Below are positions 11,583-23,084 of a DNA stretch of 64,000 nt, one piece after another; positions within the stretch are counted from its first letter, which is position 1, and each line of letters opens with the position of its first letter. Below the pieces are notes generated by a model that ran no database searches, was not told the origin of the DNA, and saw only the letters and a list, made by a program, of their open reading frames with translations. The translations under genes and the position numbers were made by a program. The stretch is from Cubamyces lactineus (lineage: Eukaryota; Basidiomycota; Agaricomycetes; Polyporales; Polyporaceae): positions 558,001 through 622,000 of the forward strand of contig JACDTU010000007.1 of NCBI GenBank assembly GCA_022376465.1, in the 5' to 3' direction.

Positions 11583-12760
11583 ATGGCGACCTACGCGCCC
11601 CGACACTCGCCTTCCGCGTTCTCCACCCCCGCCTCCACCACCCTCTTCCGTCGTCTCACATGGGAGGGAACAGTCCCGCTCGAGATTCGTGTCGACCCAA
11701 AGGAACTCCCCGCCAACTCCGACCGCGGCCTTGAGTGCTACTACATCCAGGCACCTCGAGTGAGCTACCTCCCGCTCCTCGTCCCCGAGATCAAGCGCTA
11801 CCTCCACGATGTCGTCTTTGACGAGGCCGCCGCCCGGCTGATCAAAGAGGAGGATTGGTGGTTTGAGAGCGAAGAGGGGAACCTCCTCAAATGGTGCGTG
11901 CTTCGCTCTCCTTGTCTCTCGACCCAGAGGTCTCCCTCCAGCAGAATGCTCATCGTCGATGCAGGCATTGGCCCATCGGCCTCATCTACGACAACCATAC
12001 CATCTCCCAATCTACTCGTTCAAATGCTGTACCATCCGTCTTCACTCCTCTTCGCCTCATTCTGCACCTCGTCTCTCCGCCAACTGAAAAGTTGCTGCTG
12101 TCGCCTAGCGCAGACGCGTGCAAACAAGCATTCATGGGACAACTCAAGGAGGCCGACTTCATCCGCTGGGGAAACACCAAGCGCATGACCGGCCTCCGCA
12201 AAGCAGAGCAAGACGGCCTTTGGGAGGGCATCAAAGAGCGTGCGTCTTTCGTCGGGATGCTCTCATATCCTCCGCCGCTGACACCGCTTTCAATAGACAA
12301 CTTCGACGAATACTGGCGCGTCGCTTCGAAGATCACACCCACGACTGTGCCCACCCGCTCAAATTCCCCTCCACCCCCTCCGTCGTCTACATCGCTGCAC
12401 ACTCGTCCTCCCTCTGCCGACCCCGGCTCGGGCGGGGGACCCGACCGCGACGGCGCCGCCAGCGTACGCAACGTCCCCGTGCGGATATACCTCCCCGACG
12501 GGCCCGTCCTTCAAGACCTTGTCCCGCCGGTACTCGACGACGGGTCGATGCACACGCTCTCCGCCTTCCTCACCGCCCGCCTCCCGCTCCTCTTCCCTGC
12601 ACCTGACTCGGGCAAGTCGAACCTGGCGTATGCGATCATCCAGGGCGTGCCTGCGCCCCCTGAAGCGGAGATGGCGTGGCTCGGCGCGTGCATGGCGGGC
12701 GCGGACGGGTGGGTGAATGTATGTGTGGGATTGTTGAGGGAGGGCGCACGATACCCTTGA
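11583..12760 (+). CDS. ATG5: Autophagy protein Atg5
   Basis: Three exons, 11583-11893, 11965-12239 and 12297-12760, give 1050 bases and 349 residues. Atg5 is the acceptor of the ubiquitin-like Atg12. The Atg12-Atg5-Atg16 complex acts as the E3 that attaches Atg8 to phosphatidylethanolamine at the growing phagophore. Recognisable parts are the N-terminal ubiquitin-like segment (FRRLTWEGTVPLEIRV), the helix-rich core with WHWPIGLIYDNH formed across intron 1, and FMGQLKEADFIRWGNTKRMTGLRKAEQDGLWEGIKE, which contains the lysine of the GQLKEAD block that is the conserved Atg12 attachment site in the family. HNFDEYW follows, formed across intron 2. A proline/serine-rich insert (about residues 214-250) precedes the second ubiquitin-like fold (VPVRIYLPDGPVLQDLVPPV). 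Intron 2 is 57 bases with no stop codon in frame, so naive translation reads through it and adds 19 spurious residues. Confidence 0.95.
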
Positions 12761-13183
12761 GGAGGCTGGCGTCGGAGGTTTTGTACTCTATAGTCGCTAT
12801 ATGTGTAGATGTCATGGTTGCCTGATCACTAGCCGCAGTCACCCGAGCACGACCTCGTTCACGTTATTTGCTGTGAACGATGATATACCCCTCATCTCGT
12901 GCCATCTGTGGCTTTTGTAACTTGTGAAAACTAGGAAAAGGTGAAGTTAGTGGCTACCTCTTGCATAAGAATCGCAAACCGAGACGAGGTGCCGAAGGTT
13001 CGGATTGTTTCAACACTTGGTACTCAACAATCGACTTACCCACCCAAACAGCTCGTTGATCATCGACCCGGATATTGAGCCTAAACCATGCCTTCCGATA
13101 CAAAGTACAGACACAAATAACAGATCCCATGTGGTATAGAACAGGCCTATGATAGGAGTTGTAGAAGTCATAATTCAACCTAC
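12761..13183. other. Intergenic region between convergent genes
   Basis: About 420 bases between the ATG5 stop and the 3' end of the first EF-hand/ZZ gene on the opposite strand. It should hold two 3' UTRs. It is more AT-rich than the flanking exons. I see no ORF of note, RNA gene or repeat. Confidence 0.5.
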
Positions 13184-16100
13184 TCATTGTCGCTGTAATA
13201 TAGCTGGAGTGAGGAGGGATGAACTTATACATAGAAGTACAGGTCCACCTACCGGGGCACGACGTCTGCCAGTTCCACTGCTCTTGCCTGCAGAAGTTGA
13301 AGCCTTGAGAAGATTCTCCAGCCTGGCAATCTTGTCACTCAACGCAGAGATTTGCACCCGGTGTGCAGCTGCCTGCTTCTCCAAGAGCTCTAGGACCCTC
13401 TTCTCGATGGCATCCAGCCGCTGTTCAGTTCCTGAGATGGTTGGGACGGCACATCGGACGAGGGCATGCGTCCGTGGGTGTTTGTCGGAAGTACCGTCAC
13501 CGAGGAGCTTGTCGCAGTCGCCACATATGAAGACGTCGTCCACGCCTTGTCAGCATGAGCTGTCAGTGCGATGCGTAGAGAGGTTACAGATGGCTGGAGC
13601 CCACCTTTGCATTCGATGCAAATGAAACATGGCCGTTGAACCGTGACAGCGCACATCCGGCAGGCTGGAGTCGCATTCGATCTCTTCGGGTTCCCTCCGC
13701 CCCGTCTCCCTCGCACGCCGCGTGAGGAGCTATGCACACCTCGGCTTGACGCAGTGCTGTCGCTCGCCTCCGAGCCCGAGTTCGATTCGCTCTCTGAGCC
13801 TGAGCCTGCATCTTCCGAAGCATCGTCCACATCCGAGTCCCCCTCTTCTACCTGAGAGTCGCTGCCGCTTTCGCTACTCCAGTCGTCGCTTTCGTCGCCT
13901 TTGTCATGATCGTCCGCGTTGGCTTTGGGCTTGTCGTTCTGGGTATCTGTAACGGAAGGCTTCGACCTGGAATGCTTCAACGTAGTTTGGGCACGCGCCA
14001 GGGCTTCCTTTGCTGCTAGGAAGAGCTGGGGGAGGTCATAGTGAACGACGACGGGCCGACGGAGCTTGACAAGGTCGTGGCTTGGGAGATGGACGGCTTC
14101 TTCGATATCCGTTCGGGTACTAAGACACTTAGGCCTGTCGCAGAAGTCGACGGAACCGTCAAGCTTGATGGAGCATTGCATGCATGTGTACCGCGCGTCG
14201 TAGAGCTCTTCCCCGCAGACGCCGCACTCGTATTCGCTGGAAATTGGGTCAGTCCGAGGTCATCCGATGAGGAATGCGAACGCACTCGATGGACTCTGCA
14301 GCACGTTGTTTGAGGTCCAGAATGCGATGACACAAGGCCGCCTGCTCGGACGAGAACGTCCGTTCAATCGCCTCCATCTCCTCCATTTCGGACGAAGTGA
14401 CCGAGGAGGTATCGTCGTCCAGGTCTTCCTCCTTCAGTAGAAGTTCAACGTATCGTTTCCTGCGATCGATATACTCCTTGATGTACTTCCAAGACAGGCA
14501 CCTCTTCGCCTGCTCGCGGGCATACGTCAGGGCAAAGCGCCATAACGCCTTGGTCTTGTTCTTCTTGAACTCCCAGGGTGGCGGGCGGGCACATAGAACT
14601 TCCGGAGGCATACGGGTCAGGAAGAAGTAGTCCGGGTTGTCCGAGTGCTCATTTCCCAGCATCCAGCGCCCGGTGATCGACTGCCCGACGCAGTCGAGCA
14701 CACCGGTGAGGCGCCACGTACGGGACCCTCCGAAGTCCAGCGTAGCCGTGAAGGCCGTCGAACTGCTGCCCTCGAAACGTCCTGACATCTTGCACTTTTC
14801 TCCTGCAGGCGTGACGGCCGTGCTTATGAACGTTCCCTCGTCCGACCCCGCGTGAATGAAGAACGTGTACATAGGATACCCAGGCCAATGCCACTCGTCT
14901 GCAAAGAACGCGTACCACCGGCCGATACTAAATTCCGATGAGAGTGCTGAAAAGTCAAGATATAAACTCTGTCCTCACATGTCTTTCACGACACCACCGG
15001 CTTCTCGGTCTTCATCTGTGAGTGCGTTGGCGCCTTCGGATTGGGACAGCTCTTCCGACACTGTTGGGTAGAGCAAGATATCGTCGGGTGTAGGGAGAGC
15101 TTGGCTCCCGTGCTTCCAGCGCTTGATTTCCGGGAAACCGTCTTCCATGAGCTCTTTGATCGTTCCATGATCGTCCGAATACCAGTAATACTGATACTAT
15201 GCCACTCTTGTGAGTTGCATCGCTGTCACGACATGAAGTGTACTCACCAATCCATGCGCGAACGATTCGAACTGTCTTTTGGGAGAGAAATGTTGCTGGC
15301 GAAAGAGCGCTGTACGAGATTCAGTCGTGAAATTCCCAACAGCTGAGACCGACGCGTACCTTCAAGAGTAGTGCACCTTTCGTCAACAGCATCCAATATA
15401 TATCTGATGCTATCGACGCGGTCCACCAGCTCATAGTGGTGTATGACGACGTTACGATGACATAGCCGGAAAACCTCTAGATCACGACGGATGTGAAGGT
15501 ATAGGAGCGGCAAGAGGAACTGGCGTACAAATTAGCGTCTGGGACAATTAACATGGAATGAGTTAGTAGGTGTACCTTCTCGAATCGTCCTGGGCCAGTG
15601 ATCAGCGACAACGTGTCGGCGCCGTCAATGCAATACTGGAATGTGTTCAGGCTCTCGTCCAGCCGTCGCTCCTCTGCCTCTACGTAGGAGCTGAAACGCG
15701 GCCATAGATCCTCCTTGTCGTCGGGGTTGTCGACGTCCTCCAGAGAAGAGGTGAAAAGGCACACGTCCTCCCATACCTCATTGAGGTATTTGAAGGCCAG
15801 TATGCGATTTTCCGCACGGATGGTCGGCAGCAGCGCGAACATCTCGCCGAGTAAACTGGTGATCTTGTCTCGATAATGGCACTGGACTATATGCCATCCT
15901 ACTCGATCCTGCGGTCAGCGACGATCTATGGAAAGGATATATCACCGACCTCTTGTCCAATAAGCCAACCATTTCAGAAGACTGACTGCGAGTCAGCAGT
16001 TTCAACGGTTGTAGGAGTCAGAATGACTTACCTCCAGCCTGCCGGACGCGATGAGGTGAAGTGGTTCACTTCTGCAATCGTAATGAAGCCTGACGCGTCG

Positions 16101-17737
16101 TCGTCAAAGGCCTCCGCAATTGCCGAGGTGTCGCTGACGTTGATGTAGTCAAGTGCCCAACGATCATCCTTGCTGACGCATACGGCGGTACCGTCCCTGG
16201 AAGCATCCGAGTTGGCGATCGATTGGAAGTAGTAGTCGCGCAATGCCAGGACGAAATGGCGCGCTTTCACATGCCCTCGCCATCGCTAGTAACACACAAT
16301 CAGGCTCAGCTAGAAACACGCAATGGAGAGTGGAATGAATTACCATCTCCTTCCAGATCTCATAGATATCCTATTAACATGATTACATGATTAGAGTCAG
16401 CACAAGTGGACATGAGGAAGACTTACACTGTCTTTGATTCTCTCATGTGGTCCGGAGAGGACTGTGTCAATGACCCGGTCGCCCTCGTGTCGGACGGTAG
16501 CCTGCATTTGCTCTAGCAATCGTCTTTGCTGCACGATGAACTTGCGCTCGAACAGTTCCATATTTCGCTGAATCGCAGTTTCCGTACTGTCGAACAACTC
16601 TTCTTGCAGGGACTGGAGCTCGTCCTTTGGGTCGTTCTCCTGGTGCCCGCCGCCCTCCGTGTGGCGCTTGGAAGTAGTCGTCGCAGGAAGTTGCAACTTG
16701 ATGAGAGTCACAAGCGCATCGTCGCTCTTCATGACAGCGTCGGGCCCGCCGTTTGTGCCCACAAAGTCGAGAAGTCGCTCCTGCTCTGGCGATACGAGCG
16801 TCGAGAATAGCTTGAGGATCATATCCAACTTCGTGTCGACAGACTCGAGCTTGCGATTCGCATCGTCGACGGCCTTGCCGACATGCATCTCAAGCGCGAA
16901 CGTGAATGCTTTGCGGCGGTCGGCGAAGAGCGTGACGTAGCGCTTGAATTTGTCATCCCAGGACGAGCTCTTCAGGACCTTCACGATCAGCTTCTTCTTC
17001 GCATAAGCATCGCAGACGTTTGCGCAGTCTTTGATGTCGTCCGCGGTGCGTTTTATGAGACCTTGAAGTCGAGCCTTGATGGTGGTCCCATCCGGCCCTG
17101 GCGCGTCTTCATCCTGGATAGTTCGCAACCTGGCAAAATCCTATGAGCGGGGTCCCATAGATTACCTTGCCACGCACTGTATCAAGACCTCCATCATATC
17201 CCTCATCTCAACGAAGAGTACGGTGATCTTCCTCTCGTTGTCCCGTCTCTTCATGTCAAGCTCGATGACGACACGGAAAGCCCCGACAGCGACTATGATA
17301 CGTCAGGACAGGGGCCCAGGCTAAGCACAGGCTCATGGTAATCGCATTTAAGTCAGTGCTCACCTTTGATGAACGGGTGTATGTTCGCTACCTCGTCTAA
17401 AGCCCTGAGTACTCCAGGGATGCTGTCGAAGAATGTTGTGATGCCGTCACGTATGCCCTTCATGGCCTCCGATTCGACGATCGGCTGTACGCCTGAGACG
17501 ACACTCGCGATGGTCGACACCCTGTCTTGCCCTGTGGCATACAAGTCGCCTATCGAAGTATGTCTAGACACGGGAATATCGCAGTCACAAATCTCGATGT
17601 TCACCTGTTTTGTTTGCTATCCTCGTAGCACGCGTATTCTGAGCTACCTCGACGCGTGCTTGGGCTTCACGCATCTCCTTGTTCGCGTCATCGATGGATT
17701 GTGATAATTCTTCGCCATCATGTTTCGATGGATCCAT
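13184..17737 (-). CDS. EF-hand / ZZ-type zinc finger multidomain protein, paralog 1
   Basis: Large intron-rich gene read leftward from ATG 17737 (MDPSKHDGEELSQS). Order of parts: an N-terminal helical region at 17737-16440 (LDEVANIHPFI, ELDMKRRDNE, PGPDGTTIKARL, RRKAFTFALEMH); a segment KARHFVLALRDYY leading to one canonical EF-hand loop DDDASGFITIAE near 16070-16110; a helical middle region (YVEAEERRLDESL, DTLSLITGPGRFEK) at about 15870-15250; a beta-rich segment around 14900-14580; a KALWRFALTYAREQAKR helix; a ZZ-like finger (CGVCGEELYDARYTCMQC with DFCDRPKC) at about 14230-14130; a very acidic Ser/Asp/Glu linker at about 13930-13740; a second zinc-binding stretch (CRMCAVTVQRPCFICIEC, then DDVFICGDCD); and a coiled coil ending near residue 1100. 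The family is known to me only as 'EF-hand domain-containing protein' in Agaricomycetes, function unknown. Calcium binding is predicted from the intact loop. The last codons are uncertain: an extra intron ending near 13199 would change the C-terminus. Confidence 0.85.
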
Positions 17738-18625
17738 TCTCCTTTGGGATCTAGAGCGTGAGGATAAAGCGGTGGAGGGTCTTGAGTTAGGCACGTCCTC
17801 GTCGCAGAATCCACGCCTATCGAAGGATGTACACTGACCTTGTATGCAGCTGCAGGAGAGCAAACTGAAGAGCAAAATAGAATTGTCACAGCGTCCAAGG
17901 GCTGATATAGGACTTTATACTACTGGTCGTGTGTACGGCGCCTCGGACGTAGAGCGCTGCTGCGCCGCATCAGTGTTACCTACGGGCTCGCACTCGTGGG
18001 GCAAGCATTTCACGCCCAGCCATCTGCGACGAGAGGTCTAACCTGCTTAGGTGATCATCGATGCCGCCCATCTCGCGATGCTGTCAAGATATGACCGGCA
18101 CATTGAACGCCTGGATATTGCAACGACTCGGATCTTTGGATATCCAATTGCTACGGTCCTCTCGTGGCACTGGGAATAGGAAATTTCATATACGTCAACG
18201 GTGAAGGGCCGCAAGTCATGGAGGACGTACATTCACAATGCAGTCTTGGATGTTCCGTTGCTGCCGGTGGGGCATCGGCTTGCCATGTACATATACGCCG
18301 GCTTGAAATGGGAGCCTATTCAAATTTTGCTGCACATATATCAATCCTATAGAAATCAGCTCTGGCAGATGACAGCTGTGCCCATCGAGCGACAAGCTTG
18401 GCACATCATGTTGAGTTGAGAAGCCAATCTAGCGCCCGATAAATCGGTGATGTCCATCGAGCGCTTACAGAGAACGGAGGGACGGAAAGAATAGTCTATC
18501 ATGAGCATGCATAACTCTGCCGACTCGCCCGAGGGGACGAAACCATATCTATGTTGTTCTGAGCTAGTGCGAGTGCATGTTTGTGTTTGCCAGACATCGG
18601 CTGGCTGCACATACTGGGTTAGGCT
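17738..18625. promoter_or_regulatory. Upstream region of EF-hand/ZZ paralog 1
   Basis: About 890 bases between the start of paralog 1 and the stop of the HAD phosphatase gene, both on the minus strand. On the minus strand a TATAAAG element at 17914-17920 lies about 180 bases upstream of the ATG, a possible core promoter if the 5' UTR is long. The open frames here are short and have no motifs. No RNA gene or repeat was seen. Confidence 0.4.
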
Positions 18626-20557
18626 AGTCGACCTTGCGCCCCATCTCGCGCTCGATCGCCCACCGGACGGCCTCCTCCACGTCCTCAGCGATGTACGTTG
18701 GTGTATGCGCTGGCGGCCCGTGCACAGGGTCATACACACCAGTACGGACGAGCACAGATTTCCAGCCCGCGCCGTTCGCTCCGGCAATATCTGCAGAGGT
18801 ACAAAAGTTAGTGGGTGCCTCGGAGGTGTGCGATCGGCGGGAAAGTTATGTGGGGCTTACCGGATTCGGGATTGTCTGTGCGTCGTTCAACGAAGACGGT
18901 CAGTATGAACGTGGGGACTATAGTACTTGAGTGTCAGCACGTACCTCCGATCATGTAACTGTATACACGAGTCAGTCAAAAAGCGTGTCACGTTCGCTGA
19001 GTAGACTTACACGGTCGGCAAACGATCGACTGGTCTTCCCTGAAGCTCTTCCAAGCGGTCCTTGAGCACTTTCTCTGCGAACTTGTACGTCGCTGTCGTT
19101 GGTTTGCCGTACTGGACGTACGGATAAGTCTTGCCAACGAGCCCCTGCCAAAGTACTCCATTAGCCGCCAGATCCCGCCTTTAGCACTGTGTTGAGGACG
19201 ATTTACCTTGTACACCGCTTGGAACGCCTCCCGGAACGCTCCCTGCCCAAGCCGGGGCTGCGGGAAGTCCGACTTCCATAGCAAGTCCGGGTTGCAGAAC
19301 ACGAGCTCTATTGGGGCGTTCTCATCTTTTCCGTGTGGTTCCTCGGCTTGATGCTTGCGTGCATCCTGCGGTAGGGGTTGCTGGTCCGCAGTGTCAGGTG
19401 TGTCCAGATAGGGTCCGCCGATGACGCCGCGGGCACGTATGACGTCGATGATTACTTGGATATCGAGCGACCAGTTGCGGGGGTCATGGAAGACGAAGAT
19501 TGCGGATATGGGTGTTTGCGTGAAGTCGACGGGCTACGACGGGCTATCAATCAGAATGCGACTACCAAAGGAAGTATTTAGATATGGGAGGTACCTTGGC
19601 GGAGGCGCGCTCCTCGGGCGTGAGCTCGTGGAAAGGCCATACCCTGTACGTATATGAGTTCAATTCACTCTTCAAGTATGCGCTAGATGGGAAGCTCACT
19701 CTGGTTTCCATGCGAGGACGTCTAGTGTTGTGTAGACGTGCTTGAAACCGTACCTGCTCATGCGATCAGCGTATGTATGAGGAACACCCAGTGATGCAGC
19801 ACCAGACCCTTCCGCTACTTTTCGCACGTCATCATTGCGCCCACCGAGAACCAGAACGGGTTTGTCCGCATACTTGTGGACCACCGACTTGAGGATAGTG
19901 TGTGCCTGAAGAATCTGCGTTTGTTGAAGCTGCTCGAAGCTCATATTAGTACCTTGTAGATGCTTGCGAAACTTCTAGATCGGTACCTCAACGCCCAGCT
20001 GGGAGCTGAGTTTACGCCTACGCGCCTCTTCTCCGACGCCGCCTCCATTGGTTAACTGCCGGTCGCGTCAGTCACACCTTCAGTGCCGCTAGGGAGCAGT
20101 AGTCGCGTACCAGTATGAAGGGTATCTTGCTTGGAAGCACAGTAGTTAGAGTCTAGTCTGCACAAGGAAGGGTGGATACTCACACTCCCATAGGGTTTGC
20201 GCCATCTAGCATGTCAAGAGCACGTCTGGCAGCGGGAATAGTGTGCGGTCCTCGCAGAAGGACACCATCCTGCCCGAGCGGATGAGCCGAGGCTTATCAA
20301 TACAAATCATCTTACAGTAGCTCACTATATCAAATGTGAAGACAAGTGGCGGTAATTTCTGTTGTGGTGCATGGCCTGAATTGAAGTCGACGTCAGACTC
20401 GGACTGGTATCTCGGGTACTTACTGCTGTGCAGCTGGAGAACGACACCTACGTTGAATGAACCGAGATGATGCAGCTTTACAACAGCCGACACGGGTATA
20501 CGCGTGCCGTCCAAAGACAGAAGAGAGTGAAGGGCGATAAGCAGAAGCAAGCAGCAT
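18626..20557 (-). CDS. HAD-superfamily hydrolase, CECR5/Ykr070w type, mitochondrial
   Basis: Read leftward from ATG 20557. The first 35 or so residues are basic, rich in Arg, Ser and Ala and free of acids (MLLASAYRPSLSSVFGRHAY...), a typical mitochondrial presequence. An intron joins this to QRHAPQQKLPPLVFTFDI, and another intron falls inside the HAD motif I, giving FDIDGVLLRG with the nucleophilic and acid/base aspartates. Next come HTIPAARRALDML, PFILLTNGGG (motif II region), KPVLVLGGRNDD, FVFHDPRNWSLDIQVI, KTYPYVQYGKPT, and MIGDNPESDIAGANGAGW (motif IV acidic residues), ending near 18626 after YIAEDVEEAVRWAIERE. This order matches the class IIA subfamily represented by yeast Ykr070w and human CECR5/HDHD5, whose physiological substrate is not established. 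An ATG at 20607 is in another frame relative to the spliced protein and was not used. The gene diverges from the peroxin gene. Confidence 0.9.
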
Positions 20558-20826
20558 GGTGGCTGGTGCAAACAACGTAGTGGACGACCTCGCGAACTTG
20601 GGCGCATTCCGGAGTTTCCGGACCGTGGGGACGCGTCTACAATAAGCGCCTATTATGCGACGCCGCTCACGTCACGCGAGTACAGTCGCGCGACTTGGCT
20701 GGGGAACGCGATGAGCTTGTGATTCCTCCGCGTTGCCCTTCCTTTCCTCCCCATTGCTCAGCGCACTCACCCAATGTCGACGACCTCTTCTGCAGGCTGA
20801 TTCCTCGAATATCTACGCTGTACAAC
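20558..20826. promoter_or_regulatory. Divergent promoter between HAD phosphatase and peroxin genes
   Basis: A 269-base spacer separates two start codons pointing away from each other, one for a predicted mitochondrial and one for a predicted peroxisomal or ER protein. It contains ACGTCACGCG near 20667-20676, a CRE/E-box-like palindromic stretch, and CT-rich sequence just upstream of the peroxin ATG. I saw no clear TATA box on either strand. Confidence 0.4.
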
Positions 20827-23084
20827 ATGTCCAAAGCCTCAGACGACGTCGTCCACGCCTCTCCGCTAGTCGAGTTCCTGAACGCGCTCCCGTCTCCTCT
20901 TACGACCATCCTCGTCGGGCTCGCACCGTCCATCGCTAGGACGCGTTACCTAGTACAACTGCTCTGCTGGAAGGCCCCTTGGGAAGACTCGTGTCTTGTA
21001 CTTGCATTATGGTGGGCTGTATGCCTCATACCTGACCTCGGCTTGAGGTACGTAACGCAGCGTCTCCCGGAGTGTATTAAGTTGCATGAACGCCATCATC
21101 CTCCTCCTTGAATTGCTACTCGTTTGCCCCAATCCCTGGCGGAACTACTCGGAATGCTGTGGAAGCTTTGCGGACAGGCCACTCAGTGTTCGGGGCACTT
21201 TCGTCCTGGTTTAAGCTCGGGACCTGATCCTCGAGTTTCTCCTTGAAACACTACGTTTCGTACGAGATTGTGTTGGGCATTACCCGCGACCTATGTGTTG
21301 GCTGAAACTTAAGCTATACTATCCATGGATTCGTGTGCGGTAGAGGAGGCGGCGGGACTATTCGGAGCATATGTCATACGGTATGCTGCGCCGTCATCAA
21401 TAGCAATGGCGAGCGCTGAAGGGAGGCAGACTACTCTCCAAGTGAACTTGTACTGTTTTACTCATTTCCACATCGTCCCTCATACCGTTCAATCACGAAT
21501 CATGTTAAGGTGGTTGATACATGCTGACCTATCCTCAGATATATCCTACCGCCAGCCGTATTCTTGTGGTTCCTCGCTGCACGGTCAAGAACACCTCAGC
21601 AAAGCCCTCAAATCGCAACTGAAGAAACGATCCAGCGTGCGATCGCTGACCTGACGACCATCCATGCCCTACTACCCACACTCCCCACGCTTGCATCCGC
21701 TGCTACTGTGCCACCACTCCTCGTGCTCGCACGTGCTTTCGCTGTACTATATATCCCCTATCTACTAGTCACGTATCTCATCCGTCTCCGGATTTTGCTC
21801 GCTATTGTCGGGACCGTCCTCTTCACCTGGCGCGCACGTTGGGCCGCCGTCATCCGACGAGGCCTGTGGCGTAGCGCACACCTCCGCTGGGCAACATATC
21901 GTGCATGGTCTGTTCTCTCTGGACAACCACTCCCTCCTATTACCATCTCCCCGCAATCCCAATCTGACGCCTCACTCGCGACACTCACCTCCTCATCCGA
22001 CACGACTCCGCCGCCGTCCCCCGGAGCGTCCATCCGCTTTCTCTTCACGATCTACGAGAACCAGCGTTGGTGGATGGGCCTCGACTGGACAGCAGCGCTC
22101 CTTCCCGGGGAACGCCCTTCCTGGTGCTCGGCATCGCAGCAACCCGCTGCGCCCCCGAGCGCGTTCACACTCCCTGCACCGACGACGGTATACACGCTCG
22201 CACCCGACGGGAAGCGCCGCTTGAAGCGCACCGCGCGCTGGAAGTGGGAAGAACCGGAATGGCGCGTGGTCGTACGCCGCGAAGGCGCGGGCACAAGCCG
22301 TGTCGAGCGCCCGCTACCAAGCGCGAAGGAGGAGAGCGCCGCGGCGGCGGGCGCGAGCCGCATTCTGAAGAAGATGCGCCAACCGAGCGTAGACTCCGCT
22401 GCGTCGACGTCAGAACGGCGGTCTTTGGACGGGCATAAGGACAAGGACGCCGACAAGGGCTTCTTCTCGGAGGACGGTATTCACGCAGATGGTTCGGGCG
22501 TTGGTAGGGCGGACGAAGATGGCGAGGATACGGAGCCATTTACCGACCCGGATGGGTGGGTATATGCGGATAACAAGTGGGAAGGCGGGAGCAGCAAGGG
22601 CGGCATGGGCAAGGTATGTGATATTGTGCTGCGATATGACGCCCCCTTGAGCTGATGGATGTGTTGATAGTACACGCGCTATCGCCGCTGGACGCGGGTT
22701 GCCGTCCTCACAGAGACCGTCGAGCTCGTGGGGCCAGGAGAACTTGGCATCCAGCGGGATGAGACACTCCCTCTGTCGTCCTCTGATCCCCAACAAGCGG
22801 ACAATGCCGCCCCGACAGCAGCTGGCGATGCGAAGTCCTCGGCATCGTCGGCGGGAAAGCCTCAAGTCGAACCTACAACAGCGAAGGACGCCACAGCGAG
22901 CTCAAGTACGACATCGCAGAATGGGCACGCGCCGGCAAACGGTGATCCGAACTTGGGCTCGAAGGATACGGGCTCTGGGACGACCGCTGCGGCGGGGCTG
23001 ATCGTGCAGCCGGGGGAAGACGAGGGGTCGCGGTTGAGGCAGCGACTGAAGGCAGCAGTGAAAGGCGCGACCGGACATCCGTAG
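20827..23084 (+). CDS. Peroxin with dysferlin (DysF) domain, Pex28-32 / Pex23-24 family
   Basis: Exons 20827-21047, 21539-22613 and 22671-23084 give 1710 bases and 569 residues. Family members are integral ER/peroxisomal membrane proteins that control peroxisome number and contact sites. Residues about 1-170 hold hydrophobic segments in a reticulon-like arrangement (LVLALWWAVCLIPDLGLRYILPPAVFLWFLA, PPLLVLARAFAVLYIPYLLVTYLIRLRILLAIVGTVLFTW). The DysF-N motif is FTIYENQRWWMGLDWTAALLPGERPSW. A long charged and Ser/Ala-rich insert follows. The DysF-C motif is DPDGWVYADNKWEG joined across the last intron to YTRYRRWTRVAVL. The tail (about 120 residues) is Ala/Ser/Thr-rich and disordered. The first intron, 21048-21538, is 491 bases, far longer than the others in the window, but the hydrophobic helix it splits rejoins perfectly. 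Which numbered Pex it corresponds to cannot be told by eye. Confidence 0.92.
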
